Of a stretch of 64,000 nt of DNA, positions 16,963 through 26,026 are shown one piece after another. The notes beneath the pieces are model-generated. The model did no database searches. It worked only from the letters and a program-made list of their open reading frames with translations, and was not told the DNA's origin. Positions within the stretch are counted from its first letter, which is position 1. Every line of letters starts with the position of its first letter. A program made the translations under genes and the position numbers. Source of the stretch: Thermoplasmatota archaeon (GTDB lineage: Archaea; Thermoplasmatota; Thermoplasmata; Thermoplasmatales; Thermoplasmataceae); NCBI GenBank assembly GCA_023488885.1, contig JAMDDH010000034.1, positions 1 to 64,000 of the forward strand. Direction: 5' to 3'.

Positions 16963-17017
16963 GTCATATATAAACAGGAGTCCGTCGATATCGTTGACAT
17001 TGTGTATAGGTCAATGT
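16963..17017 (+). promoter_or_regulatory. TATA box and inverted repeat upstream of SHOCT gene
   Basis: A TATATAAA stretch near 16967-16975 is followed by an inverted repeat ACATTG (16997-17002) and CAATGT (17012-17017), which would cover the transcription start. The downstream pair of genes is likely metal-responsive by context, so this may be another copper or stress operator. Sequence differs from the 16258 palindrome. Confidence 0.35.
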
Positions 17018-17043
17018 TAAATATTATCGAGAAATCGTAAATT

Positions 17044-17235
17044 ATGTCTTGTGGATGCATGAACCATTCAGGCAAAAACATGGCTGGGCATCATACAGAC
17101 CAAACCGAGGATACTGGTGGAAATGCCGGTAGAGTGTCCAGTTCAGCGATTAATATTTTAAATGAACGATACGCCAGGGGAGAATTGAGCAGAGAGGAAT
17201 ACCTGAAGATGAGGGACGATATTGCCGCTAAGTAA
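17044..17235 (+). CDS. Small Cys/His-rich protein with SHOCT motif
   Basis: 63 residues. N-terminus has CGCMNHS and GHH metal-ligand candidates; residues about 38-60 (ILNERYARGELSREEYLKM) are a SHOCT motif, a short helical-hairpin oligomerisation module found at protein ends. The rest is low complexity. It is 24 bases upstream of a DUF302 gene and next to the copper cluster, so a metal-handling role is plausible. Function is otherwise unknown. Confidence 0.75.
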   Translation: MSCGCMNHSGKNMAGHHTDQTEDTGGNAGRVSSSAINILNERYARGELSREEYLKMRDDIAAK

Positions 17236-17259
17236 TGTGGCAGAAAGGTAGGTGAATAG

Positions 17260-17658
17260 ATGGTTTTAGAATATAGAATTAACTCGAAGTTTTCATTTGA
17301 GGAGGCATGCTCCAAGGTTCCGGAAGCTGTTTCCAAGAACGGATTTGCGGTACTGGCAGAAATAAAGACCAGCGAGATTTTGAAGAGCAAGGGGTTCGAT
17401 TACGCCCCACTAAGAACATTTGACATATGCAATGCCGGGTATGCGAATAAAGCCCTTTCTCTGAGCAAGATCACCGAGGCATTGCTTCCTTGTCATCTCA
17501 TTGTACGGGGAAACGGAGATCATACAGAGATTTCAGTTCAACTTCCCAGAGATACTTTCAATGCCCTGTTTCCCAAAGGCGATGCCAAAATGGAAGCCTT
17601 CATGAACGAGGTCGAAGGTAAGCTTAAGAACATTGTGGATTCACTGGCAAAACAGTAA
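17260..17658 (+). CDS. DUF302-family protein
   Basis: 132 residues matching the DUF302 pattern: an N-terminal ferredoxin-like alpha/beta segment (SFEEACSKVPEAVSKNGFAVLAE) and the characteristic FDICNAGYANKAL...LLPCHLIV stretch with two cysteines near residues 59 and 77. DUF302 proteins often sit with metal or sulfur-stress genes; their biochemical role is not established. Good GGTAGGTGA ribosome site; likely an operon with the SHOCT protein. Confidence 0.82.
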   Translation: MVLEYRINSKFSFEEACSKVPEAVSKNGFAVLAEIKTSEILKSKGFDYAPLRTFDICNAGYANKALSLSKITEALLPCHLIVRGNGDHTEISVQLPRDTFNALFPKGDAKMEAFMNEVEGKLKNIVDSLAKQ

Positions 17659-17746
17659 CCATCTGTATGAACCGAAAGGAGTCGAAGGAGTTCATCAACT
17701 AACCCCGATTCATGCCTCCATCATATTTTTCTCATAATGTTCCAGT

Positions 17747-18718
17747 TCAATGCCTGATAGGATCACGAAACATCTTTAGTGCATTTATCAGAGCATCATT
17801 TTCATGTTCCAGGCCCACAGTAACCCGAACCATTCTGCTCAACGGATCGCCCAGTTTCCTGACCAGTATTCCATTATCTTTCAGAAACTGAAAAACGTCA
17901 AGGTTCACGAGAATAAAATTGGCTTTGCTGGGGAAAGAAAAATCAGAGATCTCCCTGTAAATCCTTTCCCGTTCACGTATTATGTATTCTACGTTCTTCA
18001 TGATCTCATGCCTGTAGTCAAGCAATATGGTGGCTGCGACATGTGAAATGGAGCTCAGGATAAATGGCGGAAGTGTTTTCTGGATCTTTTCCATGGTTTC
18101 GGATGAGGATATGGCGTACCCAATGCGAAGCCCTGCCAGTCCGAACGCCTTTGAGAAGGTTCTCATGACAATGAGGTTATCGTAATCCCTGACAAGATCT
18201 GCACAGCCGTTTCCTGCAAACTCTCCGTAAGCCTCGTCCACGATAACAGTATTTCCCGTTTCAAGCAGGCTTTTAACGGTGTCCCTATCCGTGGTGTTAC
18301 CGGTTGGATTGTTTGGTGAGCAGACGATGTAGGATGAATTTGAAAACTTCAGCAACTTGTCGATGTCAGGCTCGAACATTCGCGTCATGGGAATTTCGCT
18401 AAACCTTATTCCCTTCTTTTCTGCGAAGAACTTATACATGCTGAATGTCGGAGTGCTGGTCACAATCTCGGTGTTCCTCAGGAAATCAAACAGAAAAGTT
18501 ATGACCTGATCACTGCCATTACCGACAATTATATTGTCCGCGCCTAGTCCGTAAATTTTCCCGATTTTTTCCCTGAGGCTCTCTGAATAATCCTCAGGAT
18601 AACGGTTCATCTCGAGGCCACTGACAACCTCCGTTAACTTGATCCTGAAACTTTCCGGCACGTTGAACGGAATCTCGTTCTTGTCCAGCCGTATAATTTT
18701 CTTATAAGTATCACTCAT
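17747..18718 (-). CDS. hisC: Histidinol-phosphate aminotransferase
   Basis: Fold-type I PLP enzyme, about 323 residues, that transaminates imidazole-acetol phosphate to histidinol phosphate. The PLP lysine lies in TFSKAFGLAGLRIGY; VDEAYGEF gives the pyridine-contact aspartate and SPNNPTGN the aromatic/asparagine site. MSDTYKK start chosen because it overlaps the end of hisIE by 8 bases, as expected for coupled translation. Last gene of the histidine operon. Confidence 0.95.
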   Translation of the reverse strand: MSDTYKKIIRLDKNEIPFNVPESFRIKLTEVVSGLEMNRYPEDYSESLREKIGKIYGLGADNIIVGNGSDQVITFLFDFLRNTEIVTSTPTFSMYKFFAEKKGIRFSEIPMTRMFEPDIDKLLKFSNSSYIVCSPNNPTGNTTDRDTVKSLLETGNTVIVDEAYGEFAGNGCADLVRDYDNLIVMRTFSKAFGLAGLRIGYAISSSETMEKIQKTLPPFILSSISHVAATILLDYRHEIMKNVEYIIRERERIYREISDFSFPSKANFILVNLDVFQFLKDNGILVRKLGDPLSRMVRVTVGLEHENDALINALKMFRDPIRH

Positions 18719-19349
18719 CTGACACACGCCTCCTCGAAAGTTCGTGCATAACGTCGTCAAGCTTTATTTCGTTGAAGGAAAGCAGCACGAGAAGGTGGTA
18801 GAACATGTCTGCGGTCTCGTATATGGTTCTGTCACGTGAATTGGCAACCAGTACCTCCACAGCTTCCTCCCCGAACTTCTTGTATATCTCCTCACGCCCC
18901 TTATTAAAAAGGCTTTTTGTATAGGAGTCCACACCTCCGGAGAGTTTCCTCTGGCTTATTACGGATTCTAGGTCCCTGAGAACGGAAAGAGAATAATTCA
19001 GGCCTGCAGGTTTAACTCCCTCCTTCCCGAGTTCAGAATGGAAGCAGCTGAATTCGCCGGTGTGACAACCAGGCCCTTTCTGTTCCACCCTGATCAGTAC
19101 AGAATCGGAATCACAGTCAGTAAAGATCTTCACTATTTTCTGCGTGTTTCCACTGGTCTCGCCCTTCATCCTGATCCTGCCTTTCGATCTGGAATAATAG
19201 TGGGCAAACCCAGTGGAAATAGTCAGTTTCAAAGCTTCCTCATTCATGTAGGCCAGGGTTATAACCGCCCCGGTTCGGTCATCCACTGCAACAACAGGAA
19301 TCAGGCCATCAGCAAACCTGAGATTTGATATATCAGGGCTTTCTGACAA
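18711..19349 (-). CDS. hisIE: Bifunctional phosphoribosyl-AMP cyclohydrolase / phosphoribosyl-ATP pyrophosphatase
   Basis: 212 residues. HisI domain (1-110) has the YYSRSKGRIRMKGE segment and zinc ligands in DCDSDS and GPGCHTGEFSCF. HisE domain (115-212) has the nucleotide-pyrophosphatase helices (KFGEEAVEVLVAN, ETADMFYHLLVLL). Catalyses steps two and three of histidine synthesis. Overlaps hisF by 17 bases and hisC by 8, so the downstream half of the operon is tightly coupled. Confidence 0.95.
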   Translation of the reverse strand: MSESPDISNLRFADGLIPVVAVDDRTGAVITLAYMNEEALKLTISTGFAHYYSRSKGRIRMKGETSGNTQKIVKIFTDCDSDSVLIRVEQKGPGCHTGEFSCFHSELGKEGVKPAGLNYSLSVLRDLESVISQRKLSGGVDSYTKSLFNKGREEIYKKFGEEAVEVLVANSRDRTIYETADMFYHLLVLLSFNEIKLDDVMHELSRRRVSDE

Positions 19350-20088
19350 CTATACCCCTCCTTTCAAGATATTTCTTCAGATCAGATACACTGAATTTTC
19401 CGTAATGGAAAACGGAGGCACCCAGGGCGGCATCTGCCCCTGCCTGGAAAACCTCGAGAAAATGCTCAGGGGTGCCGGCTCCACCGGATGCTATCACAGG
19501 TATGCTCACTTTTTCAATCATTCCTGTTATGAGGTCGAGATCATATCCGTTTTCTGTTCCGTCCGCGTCCATAGAAGTTATCAGCAATTCTCCTGCGCCA
19601 AGATTCTGGGCTTCACGTGCCCAGGCAATCGCATCCATGTTTCTTGGAATCTTGCCGCCATGGGAATATATTTCGTAGTGTCTGCCGTTGAACTTGCAGT
19701 CAATGGCCACAACTGTGTTCGAGGAACCCACAACATCAGATATCTCCCTGACGAGTTCCTTCCTCTCCACTGCTGCTGTATTGATGAAGATCTTGTCAGC
19801 ACCATTCCTGATTAATTCCCTGGCTTCTGTTGCAGTTCTGATGCCTCCTCCAACGGTAAACGGAATAAAAAGCGACGATGAAACATCCCGGGCGAGTTCC
19901 TTTATTGTGCCTCTATTCTCGCGTGAAGCCGAAATGTCCAGAAATACAATTTCGTCGGCACCTTCGTTCTCGTATCTGGAAGCGAGTTCAACCGGGTCCC
20001 CTGCGTCTCTCATATTCTCGAACCTTACACCCTTTACAACTCTTCGATCCTTTATATCCAGTGCCACAACTATCCTTTTCGCAAGCAT
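19333..20088 (-). CDS. hisF: Imidazole glycerol phosphate synthase, cyclase subunit
   Basis: 251-residue (beta/alpha)8 barrel. Catalytic aspartates are in VVALDIKDRRVVKG (near residue 11; the usual PCLD is VALD here) and VAIDCKFNG (near 130). Phosphate-binding loops VGGGIRT and ASGGAGTPEHF are present. Works with HisH, which supplies ammonia; product is IGP and AICAR. Abuts hisA with a one-base overlap. Confidence 0.95.
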   Translation of the reverse strand: MLAKRIVVALDIKDRRVVKGVRFENMRDAGDPVELASRYENEGADEIVFLDISASRENRGTIKELARDVSSSLFIPFTVGGGIRTATEARELIRNGADKIFINTAAVERKELVREISDVVGSSNTVVAIDCKFNGRHYEIYSHGGKIPRNMDAIAWAREAQNLGAGELLITSMDADGTENGYDLDLITGMIEKVSIPVIASGGAGTPEHFLEVFQAGADAALGASVFHYGKFSVSDLKKYLERRGIVVRKP

Positions 20089-20771
20089 TATCTGACACCT
20101 GCCAGTTCCTGAAGCGGGATACGATCCTCGTAGATGGCTTTCCCGACTATTGCACCGGAGAAACCGTATTCTTCCAGTTTCTTTATGTCCCGGATTTCGG
20201 ATACTCCTCCAGCATAGATCATCTCCTCTCCTTCCCAGAATTTCTTCAGATCAGAAATTCCGGCAAGCGTCCCGTCTCTTTCAACATCCGTATAAATGAA
20301 TCTCCTGACGTACTTCCTGGAATTCTCAAAGAGCGAAATAACACTCATGCTGGAATTTTCTACCCAGCCTTTCGTTGCGGCTTTCATTCCTCTGGAGTCC
20401 AGGCTTACTGTTATGCCAGGAAATTTTTCCGAGGCAATCCGGAGAAATGCGGCATCAGTTGCCGAGGTACCCAGTATTACGGCAGATACTCCGGCATCAA
20501 AAGCATCGTTTATGTTTTCCATTGTTCTGATGCCGCCTCCAAGCTGTATCCATAACCCGGTTTCTCCTGCTATCTTCCTCACTGTGTCCAGATTCTTAAG
20601 AGTTCCCGAAAAGGAACCGTCCAGGTCTACTATGTGCAGTTTCTTGAAGTATTCCGAGAATTTCACGGCAAAATCTACGGGATCACCGTATATTTTCGCG
20701 CTGGAACCCTCTCCCTTGACAAGCCTCACTGCCTTACCATTCATTATATCTATTGCAGGATATATCTCCAA
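20088..20771 (-). CDS. hisA: ProFAR isomerase
   Basis: 227-residue barrel related to HisF. The acid/base aspartates are in YPAIDIMNGKAVRL (residue 8) and VSLDSRGMK (near 126). Phosphate loops LGGGIRTMENI and YAGGVSEIRD are intact. Converts ProFAR to PRFAR by an Amadori rearrangement. Two bases separate it from hisH. In some lineages HisA doubles as TrpF; nothing in the sequence settles that. Confidence 0.95.
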   Translation of the reverse strand: MEIYPAIDIMNGKAVRLVKGEGSSAKIYGDPVDFAVKFSEYFKKLHIVDLDGSFSGTLKNLDTVRKIAGETGLWIQLGGGIRTMENINDAFDAGVSAVILGTSATDAAFLRIASEKFPGITVSLDSRGMKAATKGWVENSSMSVISLFENSRKYVRRFIYTDVERDGTLAGISDLKKFWEGEEMIYAGGVSEIRDIKKLEEYGFSGAIVGKAIYEDRIPLQELAGVR

Positions 20772-20773
20772 GG

Positions 20774-21352
20774 CTAGACCTCCATTCTACTGAAATTCCT
20801 CAACAGTTTTTTCCCGTTCTCGCTGGACTTCTCGGGGTGAAACTGGACTCCATAAATATTATCCCTTTTTATTGCCACGGGAAAAACTTCCCCATCATGT
20901 TCGGAAGAGGCCTGGACTAATTCTTCCGGAACCTTAATCCTGTATGTGTGCACGAAGTAGAAATACGAATTATTATCGATACCCTCGAAAAGAGGGGGGG
21001 ACTTCTCAAAACTGACACTGTTCCAGCCGATGTGAGGCAATCTTTTTCCCAGTAGTTTTACAGTCCTGCCGGGAATGACGCCAAGACCTTTTCCCGATCC
21101 TTCTTCGCTCTCCTCGGTGAGCACCTGCATGCCAAGACATATGCCAAGAACAGGAACTCCCTCACCGATACGATCCAGCAGGACTCCTCGCAATCTTTCC
21201 AGTTCGGTGGCCACCGCATGGAATGATCCGACGCCTGGAAGCACTATCTTTTCAGCTTTTTCGATTTCATAGGGATCGGAAGTTACCTTTCCATCCACGG
21301 CTTTCGCCACGTTAGAGAAGTTTCCAATTCCAAGATCGATTATTGCAATCAA
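20774..21352 (-). CDS. hisH: Imidazole glycerol phosphate synthase, glutaminase subunit
   Basis: 192-residue class I glutamine amidotransferase. Catalytic triad: nucleophile in GICLGMQV (near residue 72), histidine and glutamate in VQFHPEKS (near 170-172). The oxyanion segment LPGVGSFH is present. Forms the ammonia channel complex with HisF. Overlaps hisB by 4 bases. Confidence 0.95.
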   Translation of the reverse strand: MIAIIDLGIGNFSNVAKAVDGKVTSDPYEIEKAEKIVLPGVGSFHAVATELERLRGVLLDRIGEGVPVLGICLGMQVLTEESEEGSGKGLGVIPGRTVKLLGKRLPHIGWNSVSFEKSPPLFEGIDNNSYFYFVHTYRIKVPEELVQASSEHDGEVFPVAIKRDNIYGVQFHPEKSSENGKKLLRNFSRMEV

Positions 21353-21876
21353 GTCATGATCCCCTTTGTGCTCTCCAGCCTGTCGGATGGCTGTATTGCC
21401 TCTCCCAGTGCTTTTCCCAGGGCTTTGAAAGATGCCTCGGTTATGTGATGGGAGTTCTGGCCTGCCATCTGGATAACGTGAATAGTGGCTCCCAGCGTTC
21501 TGGAGAACGCCAGATAGAACTCCCTGACAAGATTCAGGCTGAATCCCTCATCGTCATTGTAAGACAGTGCAAAATTGAGAAAAGGTCTTGAAATGTCCAC
21601 TGCAACCATTACAAGGGCTTCATCCATAGGTATAACTGCATTGCCGAAGCGTTTTATTCCTGACAGCTTCTCCTTAATCGCAAGAGCAATCGTTATGCCG
21701 GTGTCTTCCCAGAGGTGGTGTCTGAGGTCCCACTTCGCCTCAATTCTTGCAGTCCTGTTCATGTAGAAGAACAGTGTCCTCAGCATGTGGTCAAGTATCT
21801 TGTCTCCTGTATCGATCCTTGTTGTTCCATCTCCTATCTCTACGGTTATGTCAACTTCGTTTGTTGTTCTCTTCAT
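21349..21876 (-). CDS. hisB: Imidazoleglycerol-phosphate dehydratase
   Basis: 175 residues, monofunctional (no histidinol-phosphatase domain). Metal-binding motifs: [20 protein letters not shown] and the C-terminal [13 protein letters not shown] repeat. Dehydrates IGP to imidazole-acetol phosphate using Mn. The absence of a phosphatase domain means a separate HolPase must exist elsewhere, because none is in this operon. Overlaps hisD by 4 bases. Confidence 0.94.
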   Translation of the reverse strand: MKRTTNEVDITVEIGDGTTRIDTGDKILDHMLRTLFFYMNRTARIEAKWDLRHHLWEDTGITIALAIKEKLSGIKRFGNAVIPMDEALVMVAVDISRPFLNFALSYNDDEGFSLNLVREFYLAFSRTLGATIHVIQMAGQNSHHITEASFKALGKALGEAIQPSDRLESTKGIMT

Positions 21877-23000
21877 TTTCTTGTCTCCATTGATTTTCTG
21901 TGCGCTGTCATGCCTTCAATCGTAGCTAATTCCATGCCAGCTTCCCTGTATCTCATAAATTCATCCTTTCCGGTGTATGCCATGGATATCCTCTTTGTGA
22001 AGTCCCATACAGTCAGCGCCGATGAAAAAACAGCGGATCCTCCAGTTGGAAGGACATGGTTAACTCCGAGAAAATAATCACCTGCCGGGACAGGAGTGTA
22101 CTGACCCAGGTAAACAGCTCCTGCGTTTTCAATCATATCGATAAATCTCATGGGTTCCCTCACCAGGAGCTCCAGGTGCTCCGGTGCAAGTTCATTAGCC
22201 CTGGAAAAGCATTCTTCCAGACTGGAGTATATCTTTATATCGACGCCCTGTGATTCGCATACCTGTGCAAGTTCCGGCGATGTTGTCAGGAGCCATGCCT
22301 TTGAATCAGGCCCGTGTTCAAGTTGCGAAGCCAGATCAGCCGTTACGTACTCAGGATCTGCTGTCTCATCAGCAACAATGCATATTTCCGAGGGACCGTT
22401 CAGTCCATCTATTCCGACTGTCCCAAAAACCTGCCTCTTGGCTTCGGTCACAAAGGCATTTCCGGGGCCAAATATCTTCTGTACCGGTTTCATGCCTATT
22501 CCGTATGCCATTGCACCTACGGCCTGTATTCCACCAAGCCTGTAGATCTCATCAATTCCCAGTTTTTTTGCAATGTACAGTATGGCCGGATCAATTTTTC
22601 CGTCTTTGGGCGCAGTGACAACGACGATTTCCCTGACCCCTGCGATCCTTGCAGGAACGGCGGACATTATGAGGCTGGAAGGGAGGGGCTTTCCGCCGGG
22701 AACATACAGTCCAACCCTTCTCAGGGGGCGTTCCATGATGCCGTACAGGGATCCATTCTGCGTGAAAAGCGTGGAGTGGTTGATCTGTGCGGAATGCACC
22801 TGGCGGACTCTTTCAATCACAGTGTCTATTGCGCTGATCTGACCAGGTTTCAACAAGGAATCTGACTTTTCAATCTCCTCCGCCGGAGCCCTGATGGGCC
22901 CAACATAATGATCGAAACGGGCAGAATATTCTTTCAGCGCTTCCTCGCCTCTCTGCTTTATGTCATCGAGAACTTCCCGTGTATATTTTTCAATATCCAT
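21873..23000 (-). CDS. hisD: Histidinol dehydrogenase
   Basis: 375 residues, shorter than the roughly 430 usual for bacteria but typical for compact archaeal forms. Zinc and substrate motifs seen: [34 protein letters not shown] with the catalytic histidine. Oxidises histidinol to histidine in two NAD-dependent steps. Overlaps hisG by 11 bases. Confidence 0.95.
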   Translation of the reverse strand: MDIEKYTREVLDDIKQRGEEALKEYSARFDHYVGPIRAPAEEIEKSDSLLKPGQISAIDTVIERVRQVHSAQINHSTLFTQNGSLYGIMERPLRRVGLYVPGGKPLPSSLIMSAVPARIAGVREIVVVTAPKDGKIDPAILYIAKKLGIDEIYRLGGIQAVGAMAYGIGMKPVQKIFGPGNAFVTEAKRQVFGTVGIDGLNGPSEICIVADETADPEYVTADLASQLEHGPDSKAWLLTTSPELAQVCESQGVDIKIYSSLEECFSRANELAPEHLELLVREPMRFIDMIENAGAVYLGQYTPVPAGDYFLGVNHVLPTGGSAVFSSALTVWDFTKRISMAYTGKDEFMRYREAGMELATIEGMTAHRKSMETRK

Positions 23001-23607
23001 TTTCTATCACGTTTTCCATCCGTGTTACCACGTTGTTAATTTCCTCAAATTTTGATTTCTGTGATATGCGGTTTACAATAAGCTGGGCATAAACGTCAAT
23101 TATCTTGTGAATCTCAGACAGGCCATTTTCCCTGAGGGTTGTTCCCGTATCAACGATATCTACAATCGCATCCGCTATGCCCAGACTTGGGGCAAGTTCT
23201 ATCGACCCGGAAAGAGGTATAATCCTGACGTCCAGGCCAAGAGAATCGAAGTATTTCTTCGTTATGTTCCTGTATTTTGTTGCAATCCGGAATCCGTCCA
23301 TATCCTCTGGCCGTATATCGCTTCCCGAAGGAACAGCCAGGCTGATCCTGCAGTTTCCAAAATTGAGTCTCAGCGGGATGAATACATCGGGCTGGCTCTC
23401 CTCTGTGATGTCACTGCCAACTATGCCTATGTCTGCGGCATTGGTGACGTAAACAGGTACATCCGACGGCTTGGCAAGCATGATTTCGTAACCGTTGGAT
23501 CGTATTATAAGTGACCTGTTCTCGGGAGCATCTGCGCTGATGCCTATATCCTTGAGCAGGCGCATTGAAGGTTCGAACAGTCTTCCCTTAGGAAGGGCGA
23601 TTCTCAT
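22990..23607 (-). CDS. hisG: ATP phosphoribosyltransferase, short form
   Basis: 205-residue short HisG, first enzyme of the pathway (ATP plus PRPP). It has the periplasmic-binding-protein fold start [10 protein letters not shown] and the PRPP loop [15 protein letters not shown] near residue 150. Short forms lack the C-terminal regulatory domain and need HisZ for activity, which is encoded immediately upstream with a 20-base overlap. Confidence 0.95.
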   Translation of the reverse strand: MRIALPKGRLFEPSMRLLKDIGISADAPENRSLIIRSNGYEIMLAKPSDVPVYVTNAADIGIVGSDITEESQPDVFIPLRLNFGNCRISLAVPSGSDIRPEDMDGFRIATKYRNITKKYFDSLGLDVRIIPLSGSIELAPSLGIADAIVDIVDTGTTLRENGLSEIHKIIDVYAQLIVNRISQKSKFEEINNVVTRMENVIENGY

Positions 23608-24514
23608 TCATCACCACCTCCACAGGTATCCCCATCTTAACCAGTTCCTGCGCCCTTGAACAAGCTTCCGAAGGGGTTTCTCCGCTGACGGGAACACGGG
23701 CGGAACTTTTTCTTGCATCGTAAAGTGATGCAAGCGAATCAAGGTTGAATGCAAATCCCACAGCATCTATGTCACCTATCCGGTAACTTCCACCGTTCCC
23801 AATCAGGTATTCGAATCTTGGCGAATATATCTCAAATACAAGACTGTCGTAATAGGAATGAAGCTCCACGGTTCCGAGATCAACGATGATCCTCTCATGG
23901 TTCACTTCTGATACCACATCATCAACCTGGCTGAACCCGCTGCTTTTACCCCTGGAATTCATCATTTCCCATATGCGTTTTTTCATTGAATCTTCTATGG
24001 GAAGCTTGTCAATTGCAGCGAAATTTCTCCTGGAAACGGCATCCAGTATCACATCAGTATATCCAGGAACCTTGCCGGCAATGTTTTTCCAGATCTCAAC
24101 ACTTCCGACATCAATGTAAAAATCGGTGATTCCCAGATTATTCATAGCGGAAATTGCAATATTGAGAATCTCCACATTGCTCCACTTTTTATCTCCCCCT
24201 ATAAACTCGATTCCCGCCTGCCACGTTCCCGCCTGCCACGTTCCCGCCACCCCTTTCTTGATGACTTCGGAGACGTAGAAGAGTCTCAATTTTTCCTGTC
24301 TTCCCTTCAGGTTAACCGCAATTTGGGAAGTTATGTCTGGTCTCACGATGCAGAACTCATCATTATATGCGAATTTCATTCCATCGCGCAATTCGCTCCT
24401 GTAGGTTTCGACAGTAGGCAGGAAAACCTCTTCGTAACCCCAAAGTTCAAAGGTGTTCCTCAGCCTTCGAACTACCCTGGAAAGCGATGCTGATCTGGTG
24501 AAAAGATCGCTCAA
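23588..24514 (-). CDS. hisZ: ATP phosphoribosyltransferase regulatory subunit (HisRS-like)
   Basis: 308-residue class II aminoacyl-tRNA-synthetase paralogue without tRNA-binding domain. Motif 2-like IVRPDITSQIA and a C-terminal YRIGDIDAVGFAFNLDSL segment mark the HisZ family; histidine feedback acts through this subunit. The TTG start is set by a GGAGGT ribosome site eight bases upstream. An in-frame 15-bp tandem duplication turns a single TWQAG segment into TWQAGTWQAG near residue 95, in the active-site loop. First gene of the nine-gene operon. Confidence 0.9.
   Translation of the reverse strand: MSDLFTRSASLSRVVRRLRNTFELWGYEEVFLPTVETYRSELRDGMKFAYNDEFCIVRPDITSQIAVNLKGRQEKLRLFYVSEVIKKGVAGTWQAGTWQAGIEFIGGDKKWSNVEILNIAISAMNNLGITDFYIDVGSVEIWKNIAGKVPGYTDVILDAVSRRNFAAIDKLPIEDSMKKRIWEMMNSRGKSSGFSQVDDVVSEVNHERIIVDLGTVELHSYYDSLVFEIYSPRFEYLIGNGGSYRIGDIDAVGFAFNLDSLASLYDARKSSARVPVSGETPSEACSRAQELVKMGIPVEVVMNENRPS
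24211..24240. repeat. 15-bp perfect tandem duplication inside hisZ
   Basis: The unit TTCCCGCCTGCCACG occurs twice in a row and is followed by a partial third copy (TTCCCGCC). It adds five residues (TWQAG or an equivalent rotation) in frame. Perfect identity points to a recent slippage event or strong constraint. Confidence 0.85.
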
Positions 24515-24877
24515 AACAAAACCTCCTTTTCGGAGGGTACAAAAACGGACGCCCCGTACTTAGAATTGATGAAGACAGCTTTTCTCGGCAAAAAGCTTCG
24601 TTGATAGAGAGTATTCGCGTTCTGTGCTGCCAAGGCTGTATTCGTACATTTTATATCCTTGACCAACTGATTGCCAGATCATATTTAATTATGTCGCCGA
24701 ATCAAGAGAAGTGTCGGAATTGTGGCAGTTTTCACAGTTAAGGGATTGATTCCAGAAAATTGCTGCAAGACTTGCATTCCGGTATTGCTTTAAAAATGCT
24801 TAAATCAGAAAAAGCGTTTGTAGATTACGAGCCTAAAAGACAGTCTGAGCTTCAAAGGATCAAGTGCGACACAGCTG
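24515..24877. promoter_or_regulatory. Divergent promoter region, hisZ operon and hemerythrin gene
   Basis: About 360 bases. Next to hisZ is a short hairpin (CCTCC and GGAGG arms, about 24523-24537) that includes the hisZ ribosome site, so folding could limit translation. On the plus side a TTTAAAAA stretch near 24790 is a likely TATA box for the hemerythrin-like gene, giving a leader of about 60 bases. A short frame from the ATG at 24802 overlaps the gene in another phase. Confidence 0.4.
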
Positions 24878-25348
24878 TTGCGGGATCAGCATGTAGCCAC
24901 AGTTGATGTTGCCGAAGCCTTTTTATCTGGAAGCATGGAATACAAATTCTTCCTGGACAAGGTAAAATATTCACTGGACGTTCATTTCGTCCTTGAGGAT
25001 GAGGTGCTTATTCCGACATTCAGACCCATTCTCAGGAAATTTCTTGAATTTGAGGAACCACCCAGGATAATTGTCGGCGAACATAACTCAATACGCAGTT
25101 CGTACAGGAGTGTCGCGAATCCTGTGGTGTTCGAGACCGATGAGGCGATAAGGTCAACCGAGGAGGAAATCATTGGTAAATGCGGTACTATGGCGAAAAC
25201 ATTGCTTCAGCATGTATATAAGGAAGAAAACGGGCTCTTCAGCCTCATTGAACTGTACATGCCTGATGACCTCAAGGACGATGTTTCGAAAAAGATCAAG
25301 GAAAAGTTGCCTGTACTGGAGGCCGCCCATAGGAATGCGATGAAATAG
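24878..25348 (+). CDS. Hemerythrin-like (HHE) protein
   Basis: 156 residues, helical bundle. Iron-ligand candidates follow the HHE pattern: DQH at the start, HFVLEDEVLIP in helix 2, GEHNSI in helix 3 and QHVYKEENGLF in helix 4. The start is TTG; sequence upstream in the same phase continues the first helix to a stop near 24812 without an ATG, so the true start or an upstream frameshift is uncertain. May sense or scavenge oxygen, NO or iron. Convergent with a second hemerythrin-like gene five bases away. Confidence 0.75.
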   Translation: MRDQHVATVDVAEAFLSGSMEYKFFLDKVKYSLDVHFVLEDEVLIPTFRPILRKFLEFEEPPRIIVGEHNSIRSSYRSVANPVVFETDEAIRSTEEEIIGKCGTMAKTLLQHVYKEENGLFSLIELYMPDDLKDDVSKKIKEKLPVLEAAHRNAMK

Positions 25349-25353
25349 GAGCG

Positions 25354-25860
25354 TTATCTCCCGAAAATATACGCAAATGCAGCATCGGTATAACCAACTA
25401 TTTCCAGGTACCTCTTTCTGCCGAATGAATCGATGATGCTCTCCGCATCCTTTTTCGCACCTCTCACTTCCGTTGCGTCAAGACGATCCCATCTCTGGAA
25501 CAAATCAGATTCTTCGTTTCCGTTGTGTTCCAGCAGAAGCTTGAAATAAAGCGGAAATCTCAGTGAATACATCTCCGCGTTTCCGTCATAATGCCATTTG
25601 ATGAGGTTTTTTGCAAGGGCATCAATCAGTTTGTGATCAGCCTTTATCCTGTCAACTGCGGAATTGAAATTCCTCGAGTCCTCCCACATGCCTCCTTTGA
25701 GCATGGGGAAAACTATCTTTTCCTCTATCTCGACGTGACAGGACATCACGTATTCGTGGAAACCGGCAAGTTCGAAATTGTCTGTCCTGCCATTCAGATC
25801 CCTGCTCAGGTTCCTGATTGCCAGATGGTCAACCATCAATATTTCCGCCAGATCTGCCAT
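25354..25860 (-). CDS. Hemerythrin-like (HHE) protein
   Basis: About 168 residues from MADLAEIL; a longer frame adds 43 residues without recognisable features. Ligand pattern: VDHLAIRNL, SCHVEIEEKIVFPML, KADHKLIDAL, LLEHNGNEESDLF, matching four helices with H and E/D pairs. The C-terminal 40 residues (from WDRLDA) extend beyond the bundle. It ends tail-to-tail with the other hemerythrin. Soluble, di-iron, role in oxygen or nitrosative stress inferred from family. Confidence 0.78.
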   Translation of the reverse strand: MADLAEILMVDHLAIRNLSRDLNGRTDNFELAGFHEYVMSCHVEIEEKIVFPMLKGGMWEDSRNFNSAVDRIKADHKLIDALAKNLIKWHYDGNAEMYSLRFPLYFKLLLEHNGNEESDLFQRWDRLDATEVRGAKKDAESIIDSFGRKRYLEIVGYTDAAFAYIFGR

Positions 25861-26026
25861 TTTATTAACCAGATGTACAATGTTGATCTTGTACCTGAAT
25901 TGATAGAGATACGGGCCTATAATACTGTTCTCATGATGTTGTCCTGAATGGAGATTCTTGGATACCGAGTGATAATCAGACAGGTTCAATACTTTGTACT
26001 TGTTTAGCTCAGCCGAATCCGCACAG

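Noticed and set aside
16829-17020. 63-residue plus-strand frame after the copper regulator
   Set aside because: Runs through the TATA box of the SHOCT gene, no ribosome site and no motif.
22314-22865. 183-residue plus-strand frame across hisD
   Set aside because: Shadow of hisD; biased codon composition of the opposite strand explains it.
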